Below, in pieces: positions 8,549-18,223 of a stretch of DNA of 64,000 bases. Source of the DNA: Edwardsiella piscicida (GTDB lineage Bacteria; Pseudomonadota; Gammaproteobacteria; Enterobacterales; Enterobacteriaceae); NCBI RefSeq assembly GCF_001896205.1, contig NZ_MPNU01000001.1, forward strand, positions 363,050 to 427,049, written 5' to 3'. Numbering within the stretch: the first letter of the stretch is position 1; every line of letters starts with the position of its first letter. The translations under genes and the position numbers were made by a program. Below the pieces are notes generated by a model. That model worked only from the letters and a program-made list of their open reading frames with translations, was not told the DNA's origin and searched no databases.

Positions 8549-10165
8549 ATGAAAATTAAATATAATTTATTTTTTGGATTCGGTGTTTTTATGTTTTCGC
8601 TCGGCGCACCGCTCGCCGCCGAGGTGCCGCCGGGCGTGTCGCTGGCGGCAGCCCAGACGCTGACGCGCAATAACGGCAGCGAGCCGGCCTCTCTCGATCC
8701 GCACCGGTCGGAAAGCGATGTCGAATTCAACATCCTTCGCGACTTCTTTGAGGGGCTGCTGACGCTCGACGGCGAGGGGCATCTGCGCCCGGGGCTGGCG
8801 GCGCGCTGGCAGCATAGTGAGGCGGGGCGGGTATGGACCTTCTCGCTGCGCCCCGATTTGCGTTGGTCTAACGGCGAGGCGCTGACGGCACAGGATCTGG
8901 TCTTTAGCTGGCGGCGGCTGATCGACCCGGCGACCGCCTCACCCTACGCCACCTTCCTGGTCAACATGGGAATAAAGAACGCCGCCGCGATCCAAGAGGG
9001 CGCGCTGCCGCCCAGCGCGTTGGGCGTCGCGGCGCCGGATGCGCGTACATTACGCGTCACGCTGGATCAGCCCCTGTCGACCTTCCTGCCGATGATGGTG
9101 CATCCGACATTGGTGCCGCTCAACCCACGGGTACTCGCCCGCTACGGCGACAAATGGACTCAACCGGGCCACTTTGTCGGTAACGGAGCCTATACGCTGA
9201 AGCAGTGGGTGATCAACGAACGCCTGGTTGGTGAGCGCAATCCGCACTACTGGGACGACGCGCACACGGTGATCCATCAGGTGGTCTATTTACCGATTGT
9301 CTCTGAAACGGCCGGGGTGAACCGCTATCGCGCGGGAGAGCTGGATATGACCCCCCTTCCCAGTGCGCTGTTCGCGTCGCTGAAGCAGTCGCTGGGCGAG
9401 CAGGTTCAGATCTTCCCTAAGCTCGGGACATACTACTATCACTTCAACACCCGCAGGGCGCCCTTCGACGATGTGCGGGTGCGTCAGGCGCTTAACCTGG
9501 GGCTGGATAAAGAGATCATTGCGCAGAAGGTGCTGGGGCAGGGGCAACGTCCGGCCTGGCTGTTCGGCTCGGATGATATCGGGGGGATGGCGCTACGGGC
9601 GCCGGACTATGCCCGCTGGCCGCGTGAGACGCGCCTCGCGCGCGCAAAGGCGCTGCTGGCCGAGGCTGGGTTTGGGCCCGGAAACCCGCTGCGTTTTACG
9701 CTGCTGTATAACACCTCTGAGGGGCACCAGCGTATTGCCATCGCCGCCGCCTCCATGTGGAAGAAGAACCTGGGCGTGGAGGCGACGCTGAATAACCAGG
9801 AGTGGAAGAGCATGCTGGATACCATGCGCAGCGGCCACTTCGACGTGGTGCGTAACGCCTGGGTCGCCGACTATGACGATCCGGCGGCGATGCTGAATAC
9901 CTTTCGCAGCGGCGACAGCAATAATACCCCGCAGTACAGCAACCCCCGCTTCGACGCCGTGCTGGCGCAGGCGTCGGCCAGTCAGGATCCGGCGGCGCGC
10001 CAGCGGCTGTTCCAGCAGGCAGAGGCGCTGCTGGCCGAGGATGTGCCGACCATTCCGCTATACCACTACGTCAGCGTGCGGCTGGTGAAGCCCTATGTCG
10101 GCGGGTACCAGCCCGGCAACATGGACTACCTCTATAGCAAGGACATGTATATCCGCGCTCACTGA
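8549..10165 (+). CDS. Peptide ABC transporter substrate-binding protein (OppA/MppA family)
   Basis: Periplasmic solute-binding protein of the SBP_bac_5 family, 538 residues. The ATG at 8549 lies 7 nt after GGAGGG and starts a signal peptide (MKIKYNLFFGFGVFMFSLGAPLAA). Blocks shared with OppA and MppA include EPASLDPHR, RDFFEGLL, NGAYTLKQW, LGTYYYHFNT and LLYNTSEGHQRIAIAAASMWKK. It could bind oligopeptides or murein tripeptide; sequence alone does not separate these. No permease or ATPase genes adjoin it, so it probably works with an Opp/Dpp core encoded elsewhere, as MppA does in E. coli. The codons just before the start are AT-rich compared with the surroundings. Confidence 0.9.
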   Translation: MKIKYNLFFGFGVFMFSLGAPLAAEVPPGVSLAAAQTLTRNNGSEPASLDPHRSESDVEFNILRDFFEGLLTLDGEGHLRPGLAARWQHSEAGRVWTFSLRPDLRWSNGEALTAQDLVFSWRRLIDPATASPYATFLVNMGIKNAAAIQEGALPPSALGVAAPDARTLRVTLDQPLSTFLPMMVHPTLVPLNPRVLARYGDKWTQPGHFVGNGAYTLKQWVINERLVGERNPHYWDDAHTVIHQVVYLPIVSETAGVNRYRAGELDMTPLPSALFASLKQSLGEQVQIFPKLGTYYYHFNTRRAPFDDVRVRQALNLGLDKEIIAQKVLGQGQRPAWLFGSDDIGGMALRAPDYARWPRETRLARAKALLAEAGFGPGNPLRFTLLYNTSEGHQRIAIAAASMWKKNLGVEATLNNQEWKSMLDTMRSGHFDVVRNAWVADYDDPAAMLNTFRSGDSNNTPQYSNPRFDAVLAQASASQDPAARQRLFQQAEALLAEDVPTIPLYHYVSVRLVKPYVGGYQPGNMDYLYSKDMYIRAH

Positions 10166-10174
10166 CGCGCTCAG

Positions 10175-10200
10175 GCGCGGCCCGATCGCGGGGGCCGCGC
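10175..10200. terminator. Hairpin between convergent peptide-binding gene and hemW
   Basis: GCGCGGCCC (10175-10183) pairs with GGGCCGCGC (10192-10200) in the 45-bp gap between two convergent genes. No T-run is present on either side, so it may stop transcription only weakly or protect mRNA ends. Confidence 0.4.
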
Positions 10201-10210
10201 GGCGCGACGT

Positions 10211-11341
10211 CTACAGAAACAGCTCCAGCAGGGAGTTGAGGAACAGCTTGCCGTGGGGAGTGACCTGCCAGTGGCTGGGGGTCTCGCTGATGTAGCCCTG
10301 CGCCAGCGCCGCCTCCAGCTGCGGGCGAATCGTGGCTTCGTCCACGCCGGTATAGGCGCTGAAGTCGGCGCGCGGCGCCGGTTCCAGCAGACGGAAGCGG
10401 TTCATAAAGAACTCAAACGGCCTCTCCGCCATGGCCACCTGCTGCCGTTGATCCAGGTAGTTGCCCTGCATATAGCCGCGCGGGTGGCGGGTTTTGGCGC
10501 GTCGCTCAATGCGTCCGTCGGCGAAGGTCAGCTTGCCATGCGCGCCGCAGCCGATCCCCAGATAGTCGCCGAAGCGCCAGTAGTTGAGGTTGTGCTGGCA
10601 CTGACGTCCCGGCAGGGCATAGGCGGAGGTTTCATACTGCTGGTAGCCCGACGCGCGCAGCAGACGATCGCCCTGCTCAAAGATCTCCCACAGCGCATCG
10701 TCGTCCGGCAGGCGCGGCGGGCGCGAGCCGAACAGGGTATTGGGCTCGATGGTGAGCTGATACCACGACAGGTGCGGAGGGTTCAGGGCGATGGCCTGGC
10801 GCAGATCGTCCAGCGCCTCCTCCTGGCTCTGCTGCGGCAGGCCGTGCATTAAGTCCAGATTAAAGCTGCGCAGCCCCAGCGCAGTGGCCAGGCGGGCGGC
10901 GGCGATGGCCTCCTGCGGCCCGTGAATCCGCCCCAGGCGCTGTAGCTTGTCGGCGCTGAAGCTTTGTACTCCGATGGAGATGCGGTTGACCCCGGCGCGC
11001 TGGTAGGCGCTGAAGCGCTCGGCCTCCACGGTGCCCGGGTTGGCCTCCAGGGTTATCTCGGCATCGGCGGCCAGCGGCAGGCGGGCGCGTACGCCGTCCA
11101 GCAGGCGCTGCAGCGCTTCGCCGCTGAGCAGGCTGGGCGTTCCGCCGCCGATGAACAGGGTGCTCAGCGGCCGTCCGGCGACCCGCGGCAGCTCCTGATC
11201 CAGATCGGTCAGCAGGTGATCGACATAGGCCTGCTGGGGGATTTCGCCCTTCTGCGCGTGGGAGTTAAAGTCGCAGTAGGGGCATTTCTGCACGCACCAC
11301 GGGATGTGGATATACAGGCTGAGCGGCGGCAGCTTAAGCAT
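10211..11341 (-). CDS. hemW: Radical SAM heme chaperone HemW
   Basis: Radical-SAM protein that inserts heme into target proteins; once annotated as oxygen-independent coproporphyrinogen oxidase. The start at 11341 gives [16 protein letters not shown], as in E. coli; the frame extends 13 codons further without support. The 4Fe-4S cluster motif is C-x3-C-x2-C ([10 protein letters not shown]), followed by [10 protein letters not shown] and [10 protein letters not shown]. The C-terminal HemN domain is present (LPPLSL...[10 protein letters not shown]). Its ATG overlaps the rdgB stop by 8 bp (ATGCTTAA), consistent with the yggS-yggT-yggU-rdgB-hemW operon. Confidence 0.96.
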   Translation of the reverse strand: MLKLPPLSLYIHIPWCVQKCPYCDFNSHAQKGEIPQQAYVDHLLTDLDQELPRVAGRPLSTLFIGGGTPSLLSGEALQRLLDGVRARLPLAADAEITLEANPGTVEAERFSAYQRAGVNRISIGVQSFSADKLQRLGRIHGPQEAIAAARLATALGLRSFNLDLMHGLPQQSQEEALDDLRQAIALNPPHLSWYQLTIEPNTLFGSRPPRLPDDDALWEIFEQGDRLLRASGYQQYETSAYALPGRQCQHNLNYWRFGDYLGIGCGAHGKLTFADGRIERRAKTRHPRGYMQGNYLDQRQQVAMAERPFEFFMNRFRLLEPAPRADFSAYTGVDEATIRPQLEAALAQGYISETPSHWQVTPHGKLFLNSLLELFL

Positions 11342-11927
11342 GGCGCATCCGATCCAGCAGCTGCTGTAGGGCCTGACCACGGTGGGAAATGGCGCGCTTT
11401 TGCTCCCGGCTCAGCTGCGCCGCGGTGCAGCCCAGCGCCGGAACGAAGAAGATGGGATCATAGCCAAAGCCACCATCGCCGCTGGGCGCATCGGCGATCT
11501 CGCCCTCCCAGACGCCGTGGCAGACCAGCGGGGTCGGGTCGTCGGCATGACGCAGGTAGACTAGCACGCAGTGGAAGCGCGCCTGGCGCTGACCGGCCGG
11601 AACATCGCGCAGCGCGTGCAGCAGCTTTTCCAGATTGGCGCGATCGCTGGCGTCCTCTCCGGCGTAGCGCGCGGAGTAGATCCCCGGCGCTCCGCCCAAC
11701 GCGTCCACCGCCAGGCCCGAGTCGTCGGCGATCGCCGGCAGCCCGCTGAGGCGCGCGGCGTGGCGGGCTTTGAGGATGGCATTTTCGATAAAGGTCAGCC
11801 CGGTCTCCTCGGCGCCCTCGATGCCCAGCGAGCTCTGGGCGACGATATCCAGGCCAAAATCGGTCAGCAGGGAGGCGAGCTCTCGAACTTTACCGGCGTT
11901 ACCGGTGGCGAGTACGACGTGTTGCAT
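11334..11927 (-). CDS. rdgB: XTP/dITP diphosphatase (non-canonical purine NTPase)
   Basis: House-cleaning enzyme that hydrolyses dITP, XTP and deoxy-HAP triphosphate to monophosphates so they are not built into DNA. It is 197 residues, the E. coli length. Family motifs seen are the N-terminal [35 protein letters not shown], and the C-terminal [14 protein letters not shown] and SHRGQAL. It overlaps hemW by 8 bp and lies 81 bp downstream of yggU in the same leftward operon. Confidence 0.97.
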   Translation of the reverse strand: MQHVVLATGNAGKVRELASLLTDFGLDIVAQSSLGIEGAEETGLTFIENAILKARHAARLSGLPAIADDSGLAVDALGGAPGIYSARYAGEDASDRANLEKLLHALRDVPAGQRQARFHCVLVYLRHADDPTPLVCHGVWEGEIADAPSGDGGFGYDPIFFVPALGCTAAQLSREQKRAISHRGQALQQLLDRMRHA

Positions 11928-12008
11928 GATGTGGGTCCTATTGATGGCAACGGCAGGCCGTCGTGGCCTGCCGCTGTGTCGTGTCAGTGTGTGGCGAGCG
12001 CGTCCCGC

Positions 12009-12299
12009 TTATTTGAGCGCTGCCGCTACCGCGTCGGGGATCTGCTGCGGCTGGCTGATGCGCAGCTGTTTATGGCGTCCCAGCTCGCCCTTTTCCAGCG
12101 TGATGCGACTTTTGGCGACGCGAAACTGTTTGGCGATGAATTTTAGCAGGTGGGCGTTAGCCTGACCATCGACCGGCGGTGCGGTGATGGCGACCTTCAG
12201 CTCATCGCCGTGCAGCCCGATGATGAGGTCCCGACTGGCCTTCGGCTGAATATACAGTCGCAGGATCCAGTCGTCGCCCTCTCGGCTGACTGCGCTCAC
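12009..12299 (-). CDS. yggU: DUF167 family protein YggU
   Basis: Small cytoplasmic DUF167 protein of unknown role. I chose the GTG at 12299, which overlaps the yggT stop as GTGA and gives 96 residues starting [10 protein letters not shown], matching E. coli YggU (MSAV..., 96 residues). An upstream in-frame GTG at 12311 would add four residues but has no better ribosome-binding site. The family block [10 protein letters not shown]...[19 protein letters not shown] is well conserved. Confidence 0.92.
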   Translation of the reverse strand: MSAVSREGDDWILRLYIQPKASRDLIIGLHGDELKVAITAPPVDGQANAHLLKFIAKQFRVAKSRITLEKGELGRHKQLRISQPQQIPDAVAAALK

Positions 12300-12850
12300 A
12301 GCAGGAACCACAGCTGGCCGAACAGATCGATGCCCAGGTAGTTGAGCAGGTACAGCACCAGGATCACCACCATGGCGGAGAAATCCAGTCCGCCCATCGC
12401 CGGGATGATGCGACGGATCGGCGCCATCATCGGCTCGGTCAGCTGATAGAGCACGTAGTCCATCGGGCTGCGTCCCTGGCTAATCCAGCTCATGATCGAA
12501 CGGATGATGATCACCCAGAACACCAGGTAGCCGGCAGACTTGACCACCGATATCAGACCAAACAGCAGGTTATAGGGGCTAAGGGAGAGGGAGCCGCTCT
12601 GGATCAGCAGTAGCAGCGGGTATTTGACGGTCATCAGGATGAACGCCAGCAGCAGCGAGGCTGAGTCGATAGGCCCCAGGGGCGGCAGAATGCGGCGCAG
12701 CGGCGCCACCACCGGCTGGGTCAGCTTCACGATAAACTGCGAAAGCGGGTTGTAGAAATCGCTGCGCGCCCACTGCATCCAGATGCGCAGCAGCAGCACC
12801 ATGACATACAGATCGAGCAGCGTTTTGACCAAAAACGTCAGTGTTAGCAT
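12296..12850 (-). CDS. yggT: YggT family integral membrane protein
   Basis: Inner-membrane protein of 184 residues with two YGGT repeats, each a pair of transmembrane helices around a short polar segment. The first repeat runs near residues 1-80 ([29 protein letters not shown]...[13 protein letters not shown]), the second near 95-180 ([11 protein letters not shown]...[18 protein letters not shown]). The [16 protein letters not shown] pair is the repeat signature. E. coli YggT is linked to osmotic tolerance; the mechanism is not known. The stop overlaps the yggU start by 4 bp. Confidence 0.93.
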   Translation of the reverse strand: MLTLTFLVKTLLDLYVMVLLLRIWMQWARSDFYNPLSQFIVKLTQPVVAPLRRILPPLGPIDSASLLLAFILMTVKYPLLLLIQSGSLSLSPYNLLFGLISVVKSAGYLVFWVIIIRSIMSWISQGRSPMDYVLYQLTEPMMAPIRRIIPAMGGLDFSAMVVILVLYLLNYLGIDLFGQLWFLL

Positions 12851-12955
12851 GAAAAGCCCTTTTTCCGTCGGTAGTAAAGCTTACCCGCCCGCGATCTGGC
12901 ACCGGGGGTAAGTAAAAAGCGCTGCCAGCGGCAGCCGTGGGTAGCCGCGCCGCGT

Positions 12956-13666
12956 TTAGGCTGTGCCGTAGTCGCGGGCGCCGAAAATGGCGGTACCGAT
13001 GCGTACCAGGGTACTGCCGGCCGTAATGGCGGCCTCCATATCATGGGTCATCCCCAGCGACAGGGTATCCAGCTGGGGGTAGCGCCGCTGCAGGGCAGAC
13101 AGCGCCTGCGCCATGCGGGTACAGACCGCCAGCTGGCGGGCCGGATCGTCCTCCGGCGCCGGAATGGCCATCAGGCCGCGCAGGCGCAGGCGGGGCAGCT
13201 GACTGATGGCGTCGGCCAGCGCGTCGATCTGCTCCAGCGTGATGCCGGACTTGCTCTGCTCATCGCTGATATTTACTTGAATCAATACGTTAAGCGGCTC
13301 AAGCTCCGCAGGACGCTGTTCGTTTAAACGCTGGGCGATTTTCACACGATCGACGGTGTGGATCCAATCAAAATGCTCGGCCACCGGGCGGCTTTTATTG
13401 GACTGCAGCGGTCCGATAAAGTGCCATTCCAGCGCGTCGCCCTGCGGCTGCTGGCGGTAGTGCTGGATTTTACTGACGCCCTCCTGCACATAGTTTTCGC
13501 CAAAGGCGCGCTGTCCTGCGGCGATGGCGGCGTCGATGTCCTCAATGGGTTTGGTCTTGCTGACGGCCAGCAGGGTGATGTCCCGCGGGTCGCGTCCGCA
13601 CTGTTCGGCCGCGCGGACAAGGTGCTGCCGGACCGCGTCGAGATTGTGTTTAATGGTGGTATTCAT
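12956..13666 (-). CDS. yggS: PLP homeostasis protein YggS (PLPBP)
   Basis: Cytoplasmic PLP-binding protein, a fold-type III single-domain protein that controls the free pyridoxal phosphate level and has no known catalysis. The start at 13666 follows GAGG and gives 236 residues starting MNTTIKHNLDAVR, matching the family; 46 upstream in-frame codons have no homology. The PLP lysine is in LLAVSKTKP. Other blocks are AFGENYVQEG, WHFIGPLQSNKSR, SLGMTHDMEAAI and RIGTAIFGARDY. It heads the leftward yggS-yggT-yggU-rdgB-hemW run; a 105-bp gap separates it from yggT. Confidence 0.96.
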   Translation of the reverse strand: MNTTIKHNLDAVRQHLVRAAEQCGRDPRDITLLAVSKTKPIEDIDAAIAAGQRAFGENYVQEGVSKIQHYRQQPQGDALEWHFIGPLQSNKSRPVAEHFDWIHTVDRVKIAQRLNEQRPAELEPLNVLIQVNISDEQSKSGITLEQIDALADAISQLPRLRLRGLMAIPAPEDDPARQLAVCTRMAQALSALQRRYPQLDTLSLGMTHDMEAAITAGSTLVRIGTAIFGARDYGTA

Positions 13667-13836
13667 GGTGCCTCGTCCCGGGGAGTGGGAAAAACGTCGC
13701 GGCCAGCGTCGTGGCCGCGAACCGTGCTGTGTAGTGTAAAGCAAAACGGCGCCGCGCTGCACCTTTGCCGCCGGCGCCACCCTGTGCAGTGTACATGGGG
13801 GCAATTATGGCGGAGTCAATCCGTGCCCGGCGCGCA

Positions 13837-14259
13837 TCAGTATGTCTGATGCTCGAACCAGCTCTCCAGGATCAGCGCGGCAGAGGCGGCGTCGACGCGG
13901 CCTTTCTCCAGCGCGCGGTAGCCGCCGCCGGCAAACAGGTGGGCGCGGGCCTCCACGGTGCTCAGGCGCTCATCCTGCAGGGCTATCTGCACGCCAAAGC
14001 GGCCATGCAGGCGATTGGCGAACTTACGCGCCATCTGCGTCAGGGGCTGCTCGCTGCCGTCCATGTTCAGCGGCAGGCCGACCACCACCAGATCCGGCTG
14101 CCATTCGCGCAGCACCTTTTCAATCTGCTGCCAGTCCGGGGCGCCGTCGTTGGCCTTGAAGGACTGCAGCGGGCGGGCGCTGCCGGTGAGCTCCTGTCCG
14201 ATGGCGCAGCCGATGCTGCGGGTGCCGAAGTCGAAGGCGAGAATAGTACGGGGATTCAT
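13837..14259 (-). CDS. ruvX: Putative pre-16S rRNA nuclease YqgF/RuvX
   Basis: RNase H-like fold protein of 140 residues, implicated in 5'-end maturation of 16S rRNA. The N-terminal strand [16 protein letters not shown] carries the first catalytic Asp, [11 protein letters not shown] is the second conserved block, and [12 protein letters not shown] and [11 protein letters not shown] follow. Its ATG overlaps the yqgE stop by one base, which keeps the gshB-yqgE-ruvX order of E. coli. The 170 bp between its stop and yggS probably carries the yggS promoter, though I see no clear consensus. Confidence 0.95.
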   Translation of the reverse strand: MNPRTILAFDFGTRSIGCAIGQELTGSARPLQSFKANDGAPDWQQIEKVLREWQPDLVVVGLPLNMDGSEQPLTQMARKFANRLHGRFGVQIALQDERLSTVEARAHLFAGGGYRALEKGRVDAASAALILESWFEHQTY

Positions 14260-14822
14260 CAGGCGTGTCCTGCGTTACAAGGCATATTACGGATATCGAC
14301 CCCCAGCTTTTTCGCCGCGCAAATCCAGCGGTCGGCCAGCGGGGTGTGAAATAGGATCTGGCTGTCGGCCTCTACCGTGAGCCAGGCGTTGTCCAGCAGC
14401 TCCTGCTCCAGCTGCCCCTTGCTCCAGCTGCAGTAGCCCAGGGTGACCAAAATCTCCTGCGGCTGGCGGTCGGTGCCCAAGGTTTCCAGCACATCGCGCG
14501 AGGTGGTCAGCATACAGCCCGGACCAATGTCGGCGCTGGATCCAAAGGTATTCGTCGGGCTGTGCAGGACAAAACCGCGATCCTCCGCCAGCGGACCACC
14601 GGCTAGCACCGGCTTGTCCAGGCGGATGGCGGCATCGCGCGGGGAGGGGGTAATGTCGAGCTTTTCCAGCAGGCTGGACAGCGTGAGCTGCTCCAGGGGT
14701 TTATTGATGATCATGCCCATGGCGCCATCCTCATTGTGTTCGCACACATAGATGACGGTGCGTTTGAAGCGACTGTCCTGCATGGCGGGCATGGCAATCA
14801 GAAAATGGTGCGCTAGTTTCAT
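14259..14822 (-). CDS. yqgE: UPF0301 / AlgH family protein YqgE
   Basis: Cytoplasmic UPF0301 protein of 187 residues, the E. coli length. AlgH homologues affect alginate regulation in Pseudomonas, but the biochemical role is unknown. Conserved blocks are [39 protein letters not shown] at the start (signature PAMQD and [10 protein letters not shown]), [15 protein letters not shown] and [15 protein letters not shown]. It overlaps ruvX by one base and follows gshB after a 227-bp gap that contains a strong hairpin. Confidence 0.95.
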   Translation of the reverse strand: MKLAHHFLIAMPAMQDSRFKRTVIYVCEHNEDGAMGMIINKPLEQLTLSSLLEKLDITPSPRDAAIRLDKPVLAGGPLAEDRGFVLHSPTNTFGSSADIGPGCMLTTSRDVLETLGTDRQPQEILVTLGYCSWSKGQLEQELLDNAWLTVEADSQILFHTPLADRWICAAKKLGVDIRNMPCNAGHA

Positions 14823-15001
14823 GGTGATATTTTCAACTCGCTGTTTTTGTAGGTATCAGTATGCGAATTTTTCCTGCTCAAGTCACGGGGGGCACGGCGG
14901 CTATTCGACCTTGCGCATGTCTTGGCCGTCGGATGGCCCAGGCGGCCGCGCCGCTGATAACGCGATAGGCGACGGTGCGCCGGAAAAGCGGAGAGGATAA
15001 C

Positions 15002-15027
15002 GCGGGGCGCGCGGATACGCGCCCCGC
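15002..15027 (-). other. Perfect hairpin downstream of gshB
   Basis: GCGGGGCGCG (15002-15011) and CGCGCCCCGC (15018-15027) form a perfect 10-bp stem just after the gshB stop. On the minus strand the tail is GTTATCC, without a real U-run, so it may stabilise or partly terminate the gshB message before yqgE. Confidence 0.45.
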
Positions 15028-15049
15028 CGGTCGGCGAATGCCGCGGGGA

Positions 15050-16000
15050 TCAGCGAGCGGCCAGACGCGCCTCAATGGCGTCCATCAGCATGCCGGTGAT
15101 GGAGACCGGGAAGGCCGCCTCGATCTCGCGGGCGCAGGTCGGGCTGGTGACGTTGATCTCGGTCAGGCGATCGCCAATGATGTCGAGCCCGACGAAGATC
15201 AGCCCCTTCTCTTTGAGCATCGGGGCCACCTTACGTGCGATGGCCCAGTCGCTCTCGCTCAGGGGGCGCGCCTCGCCGCGGCCGCCGGCCGCCAGGTTGC
15301 CGCGGGTTTCGCCGCTTTTGGGAATGCGCGCCAGGCAGTAGGGCACCGGTTCGCCGTCGATGACCAGAACGCGCTTATCGCCGTCGACGATCGCCGGCAG
15401 GTAGTTCTGCGCCATACAGAAGCGTTTACCGTGCTCGGTGAGGGTTTCGATGATCACCGACAGGTTGGGGTCATCCTGCTGGATGCGGAAGATGGAGGCG
15501 CCGCCCATGCCGTCCAGCGGCTTGAGGATCACGTCGCCGTGGCGGGCGTGAAAGTCGCGCAGGTGCGCGGCGCTGCGGGTGACCAGGGTGTCCGGCGTCA
15601 GGTCGGCGAACCAGGCGGTAAACAGCTTTTCATTGCAGTCGCGCAGGCTTTGCGGTTTGTTGACGATCAGGGTGCCGCGGGCCTCCGCGCGCTCCAGAAT
15701 GTAGGTGGCGTAGATAAACTCGGTGTCGAACGGCGGGTCCTTACGCATCAGGATCACGTCGAGATCGGCCAGGGCAATATCCTGTTCGCCGTCGAAGCGG
15801 TACCAACTGGCCTTGTCATCGCTGACGCTGAGCAGGCGGGTCTGCGCGCGTGCCTCTCCCTGCTGCAGATAGAGTGAGTCCATCTCCATATAATGCAGCT
15901 GGTAGCCCCGACGCTGGGCCTCCAGCAGCATGGCAAAACTGGTGTCTTTCTTGATGTTAATGGAGGCGATGGGGTCCATTACAATACCGAGCTTAATCAT
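15050..16000 (-). CDS. gshB: Glutathione synthetase
   Basis: Cytoplasmic ATP-grasp enzyme that joins gamma-glutamylcysteine and glycine to make glutathione. The 316 residues begin MIKLGIVMDPIASINIKKDTSFAML, as in E. coli. ATP-grasp blocks include ILKPLDGMGGASIFR, the family QNYLPAIVDGDKRVLVIDGEPV, RGNLAAGGRGEARPL and INVTSPTCAREIE. It lies 32 bp downstream of rsmE in the same leftward order as E. coli (endA-rsmE-gshB-yqgE-ruvX). Confidence 0.97.
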   Translation of the reverse strand: MIKLGIVMDPIASINIKKDTSFAMLLEAQRRGYQLHYMEMDSLYLQQGEARAQTRLLSVSDDKASWYRFDGEQDIALADLDVILMRKDPPFDTEFIYATYILERAEARGTLIVNKPQSLRDCNEKLFTAWFADLTPDTLVTRSAAHLRDFHARHGDVILKPLDGMGGASIFRIQQDDPNLSVIIETLTEHGKRFCMAQNYLPAIVDGDKRVLVIDGEPVPYCLARIPKSGETRGNLAAGGRGEARPLSESDWAIARKVAPMLKEKGLIFVGLDIIGDRLTEINVTSPTCAREIEAAFPVSITGMLMDAIEARLAAR

Positions 16001-16032
16001 ACTATTCTCCTGTCTCTTTCGCGGATTCTGCC

Positions 16033-16764
16033 TCAGCCCAAATCGCCAAAGCGGACCTGAAGTGCGGTGATGGCGGTAAGCGCCGTCGTCTCGGTGCGCA
16101 GTACGCGCGGTCCCAATAGGATATCAGTAAAGTGGTAGTCGGCGGTCATGGCAATCTCTGCCGCCGACAGGCCGCCTTCGGGGCCGATCAATAGCCGAAC
16201 GCGGGTCAGGGGCTGTGGCAGGGTGTTGATGCTGGCGCTGGCGCGCGGGTGCAGGTTCAGGCGCAGGCAGTCGTCCTTTTCGGCACACCAGGCCTCCAGA
16301 TCCATCGCCGGACGGATCTGGGGAATGCGGTTGCGCCCGCACTGTTCGCAGGCGGCGATGGCGATTTTCTGCCACTGCTGCTGCTTTTTGGCCATCCGTT
16401 CGGCATCCAGACGCACCCCACAGCGCTCGGAGATCAGCGGCGTAATGACGCTGACGCCCAGCTCGATCGACTTCTGAATGGTGAACTCCATTTTTTCGCC
16501 GCGCGACATCACCTGGCCTAGATGCAGGTGAAGAGGGGACTCGCGATCCGCCTCTTGCACGTGATTAAGACGTACGCGCACGCTTTTTTTGTCTGCGCTA
16601 ATGATCTCGGCGTCGAAGACCCGGTTGCTGCCATCGAACAGCTGCAGGGCCTGGCCGGGCCCCATGCGCAGTACCCGGCCAACGTGGTTGGCGGCATCGT
16701 CGCACAGGCTGACTTCGCCGGGAATGCTCAGGGGCTGTGGGTGGTAAATACGGGGAATTCGCAT
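16033..16764 (-). CDS. rsmE: 16S rRNA (uracil-1498-N3)-methyltransferase
   Basis: SPOUT-class SAM-dependent methyltransferase that makes m3U1498 in 16S rRNA. It is 243 residues, the E. coli length. An N-terminal PUA-like domain ([12 protein letters not shown]...[12 protein letters not shown]) is followed by the trefoil-knot SAM site [13 protein letters not shown] and [20 protein letters not shown] blocks near the C-terminus. It lies between endA and gshB in the usual order. Confidence 0.97.
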   Translation of the reverse strand: MRIPRIYHPQPLSIPGEVSLCDDAANHVGRVLRMGPGQALQLFDGSNRVFDAEIISADKKSVRVRLNHVQEADRESPLHLHLGQVMSRGEKMEFTIQKSIELGVSVITPLISERCGVRLDAERMAKKQQQWQKIAIAACEQCGRNRIPQIRPAMDLEAWCAEKDDCLRLNLHPRASASINTLPQPLTRVRLLIGPEGGLSAAEIAMTADYHFTDILLGPRVLRTETTALTAITALQVRFGDLG

Positions 16765-16867
16765 GGGGGATCCTCAGGCAGGGTGAAAGGCGTACGCCGG
16801 TACGCCGATAGATACAGGGTGCGATTATATACCCGCCCTGCGCCGAGTGGCAGCGGCGGGATCGGGG

Positions 16868-17581
16868 CTACGGTTTACGCGCAGCGCAGGCCTGCTGCAC
16901 ATAGGGGTTATGGTTTCCCTGCACCGCGGCGACGCGCGCTTCGCGCTGGCACTCCCAGTCGCTGACCGGATACTGGCGATCCCAAACCTCAAACAGGCGG
17001 GTCTGCTGCGGGGAGAGGCGGATGTGGTAGCGATCGCGCATATAGAAGTAAGTGCGGGCGATGGCGCCGCGCGCGCGCTCCGGCGGTTCGGCCTGCTTGT
17101 TTTTGAAATCGACCTTCATGGTGCACTGGCCATACTGACCCTCGCCGCCGCGCCACTGGCTAAAGGCGAAGTTATTGCGATCGCCGTTGACCTCGCCGAT
17201 GGCCGGCTGCAGGTTGTGCAGATCGGTCTCGATGCGCACATAGTTGGGGTTCTTGGCGCAGTTTTTCCGACCGCCCTCCTGCCAGCACTGCAGCTGGTGG
17301 CCGAATTGCCAGGCGGGCATGACGTGCTCCCACTCGATACGCTCGGCGCGGTGGGCGTTTTTACGCACCTGATAGCCGCAGCTGGCCAGATCGGGGGTGC
17401 CTTTTTTCCCCTGCCAGTCGATGCGGCAGCCGCAGTAAAAGGTGCCGGGGGCATCGCGGTTGATTTTGACCGCGGCGGCCTTGGCCTGGGAAAAATTATG
17501 GATGGTTTCTGCCTGAGCGCCTGACGTCAGCAGCAGGCTGCCCAGCAGGGCGGAGAGAGCGATGAAGGATTTGGGCGACAT
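16868..17581 (-). CDS. endA: Periplasmic endonuclease I
   Basis: Exported DNA endonuclease that makes double-strand breaks; in many enterics it degrades incoming DNA. The 237 residues start with a signal peptide ([24 protein letters not shown]). The mature protein matches E. coli EndA with [16 protein letters not shown], the metal and active-site region [33 protein letters not shown] and [11 protein letters not shown]. Eight cysteines are present in the mature region, in line with the disulfide-rich family. It lies 103 bp upstream of rsmE, after sprT. Confidence 0.96.
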   Translation of the reverse strand: MSPKSFIALSALLGSLLLTSGAQAETIHNFSQAKAAAVKINRDAPGTFYCGCRIDWQGKKGTPDLASCGYQVRKNAHRAERIEWEHVMPAWQFGHQLQCWQEGGRKNCAKNPNYVRIETDLHNLQPAIGEVNGDRNNFAFSQWRGGEGQYGQCTMKVDFKNKQAEPPERARGAIARTYFYMRDRYHIRLSPQQTRLFEVWDRQYPVSDWECQREARVAAVQGNHNPYVQQACAARKP

Positions 17582-17692
17582 ATTCTAAAACGGTGTTGGA
17601 ATGAGAAAGTCAGCAGGGTAGACAATACGCGGTCTGCGGGCAACCTTTTGCGCCCGGCGCGCTTAATTTTTAGAAAACGTGGGAAAGCGTCG

Positions 17693-17710
17693 CGCCTACG
17701 CCTACGCCTA
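17693..17710. repeat. Hexanucleotide tandem repeat at the sprT stop
   Basis: Three copies of CGCCTA run through the end of sprT. Read on the minus strand, each copy supplies an in-frame TAG, so the gene ends in a row of stop codons spaced one codon apart. Confidence 0.8.
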
Positions 17711-18223
17711 CGCCGGCGTCGCGTCGGGGGTGAAGCTCAGCGCGGCGCCACACTGACGGCAGCGGTAGCTGGACTCGCCGCGCTGAACGCGGTTATGGCG
17801 GCGCAGGGTCAGCTGGTGCTGCTGGCAGGCGCAGCGGTAGGTGAAGGTGCGTCCGCGCACCGAATCAACGCTGAAGCGGTGGGTTCGCTGCGGCTCCACG
17901 CCCAGTATCTCCGCCATCATCCAGCGCCACTCTCTGCCGTGGGGCGCGACGCGGCCAAAGCGGCGGTAGACCAGCAGATGCGCCAGCTCATGGGGGATGA
18001 CGCTGTCGATAAACGCCTGCCCGTTCTCCTGCAGAAGCACCGGGTTCAGCCGGATTTGCCACTGCTGTGGCCAGGCGGTGCCCGCGACGGTGCCGCGCTG
18101 GCGGTAGTCAATCTGGGGCAGCGGGAGGGGTTGATTCAGTCGCTGTTCGGCCAGGCTAAGGCAACGACGCAGGGTGTGCATGACGGCCTGCTGCAGGGCG
18201 ATGGGGAGTCGTGGCGTGTTCAT
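17708..18223 (-). CDS. sprT: SprT family zinc metalloprotease-like protein
   Basis: SprT-like protein with the zinc-binding HExxH motif in [11 protein letters not shown] (residues near 75) and a third ligand region after it ([13 protein letters not shown]). The C-terminal part has a CxC...CRQC zinc ribbon ([17 protein letters not shown]). The start at 18223 gives [15 protein letters not shown], as in E. coli SprT; the frame stays open 18 codons upstream without support. The 171 residues fit the family. Its cellular role in enterics is not settled. It stands next to endA, as in E. coli. Confidence 0.93.
   Translation of the reverse strand: MNTPRLPIALQQAVMHTLRRCLSLAEQRLNQPLPLPQIDYRQRGTVAGTAWPQQWQIRLNPVLLQENGQAFIDSVIPHELAHLLVYRRFGRVAPHGREWRWMMAEILGVEPQRTHRFSVDSVRGRTFTYRCACQQHQLTLRRHNRVQRGESSYRCRQCGAALSFTPDATPA

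Noticed and set aside
12851..12955. Possible proC between yggS and yggT, as in Pseudomonas
   Set aside because: The gap is only 105 bp and has no coding signal.
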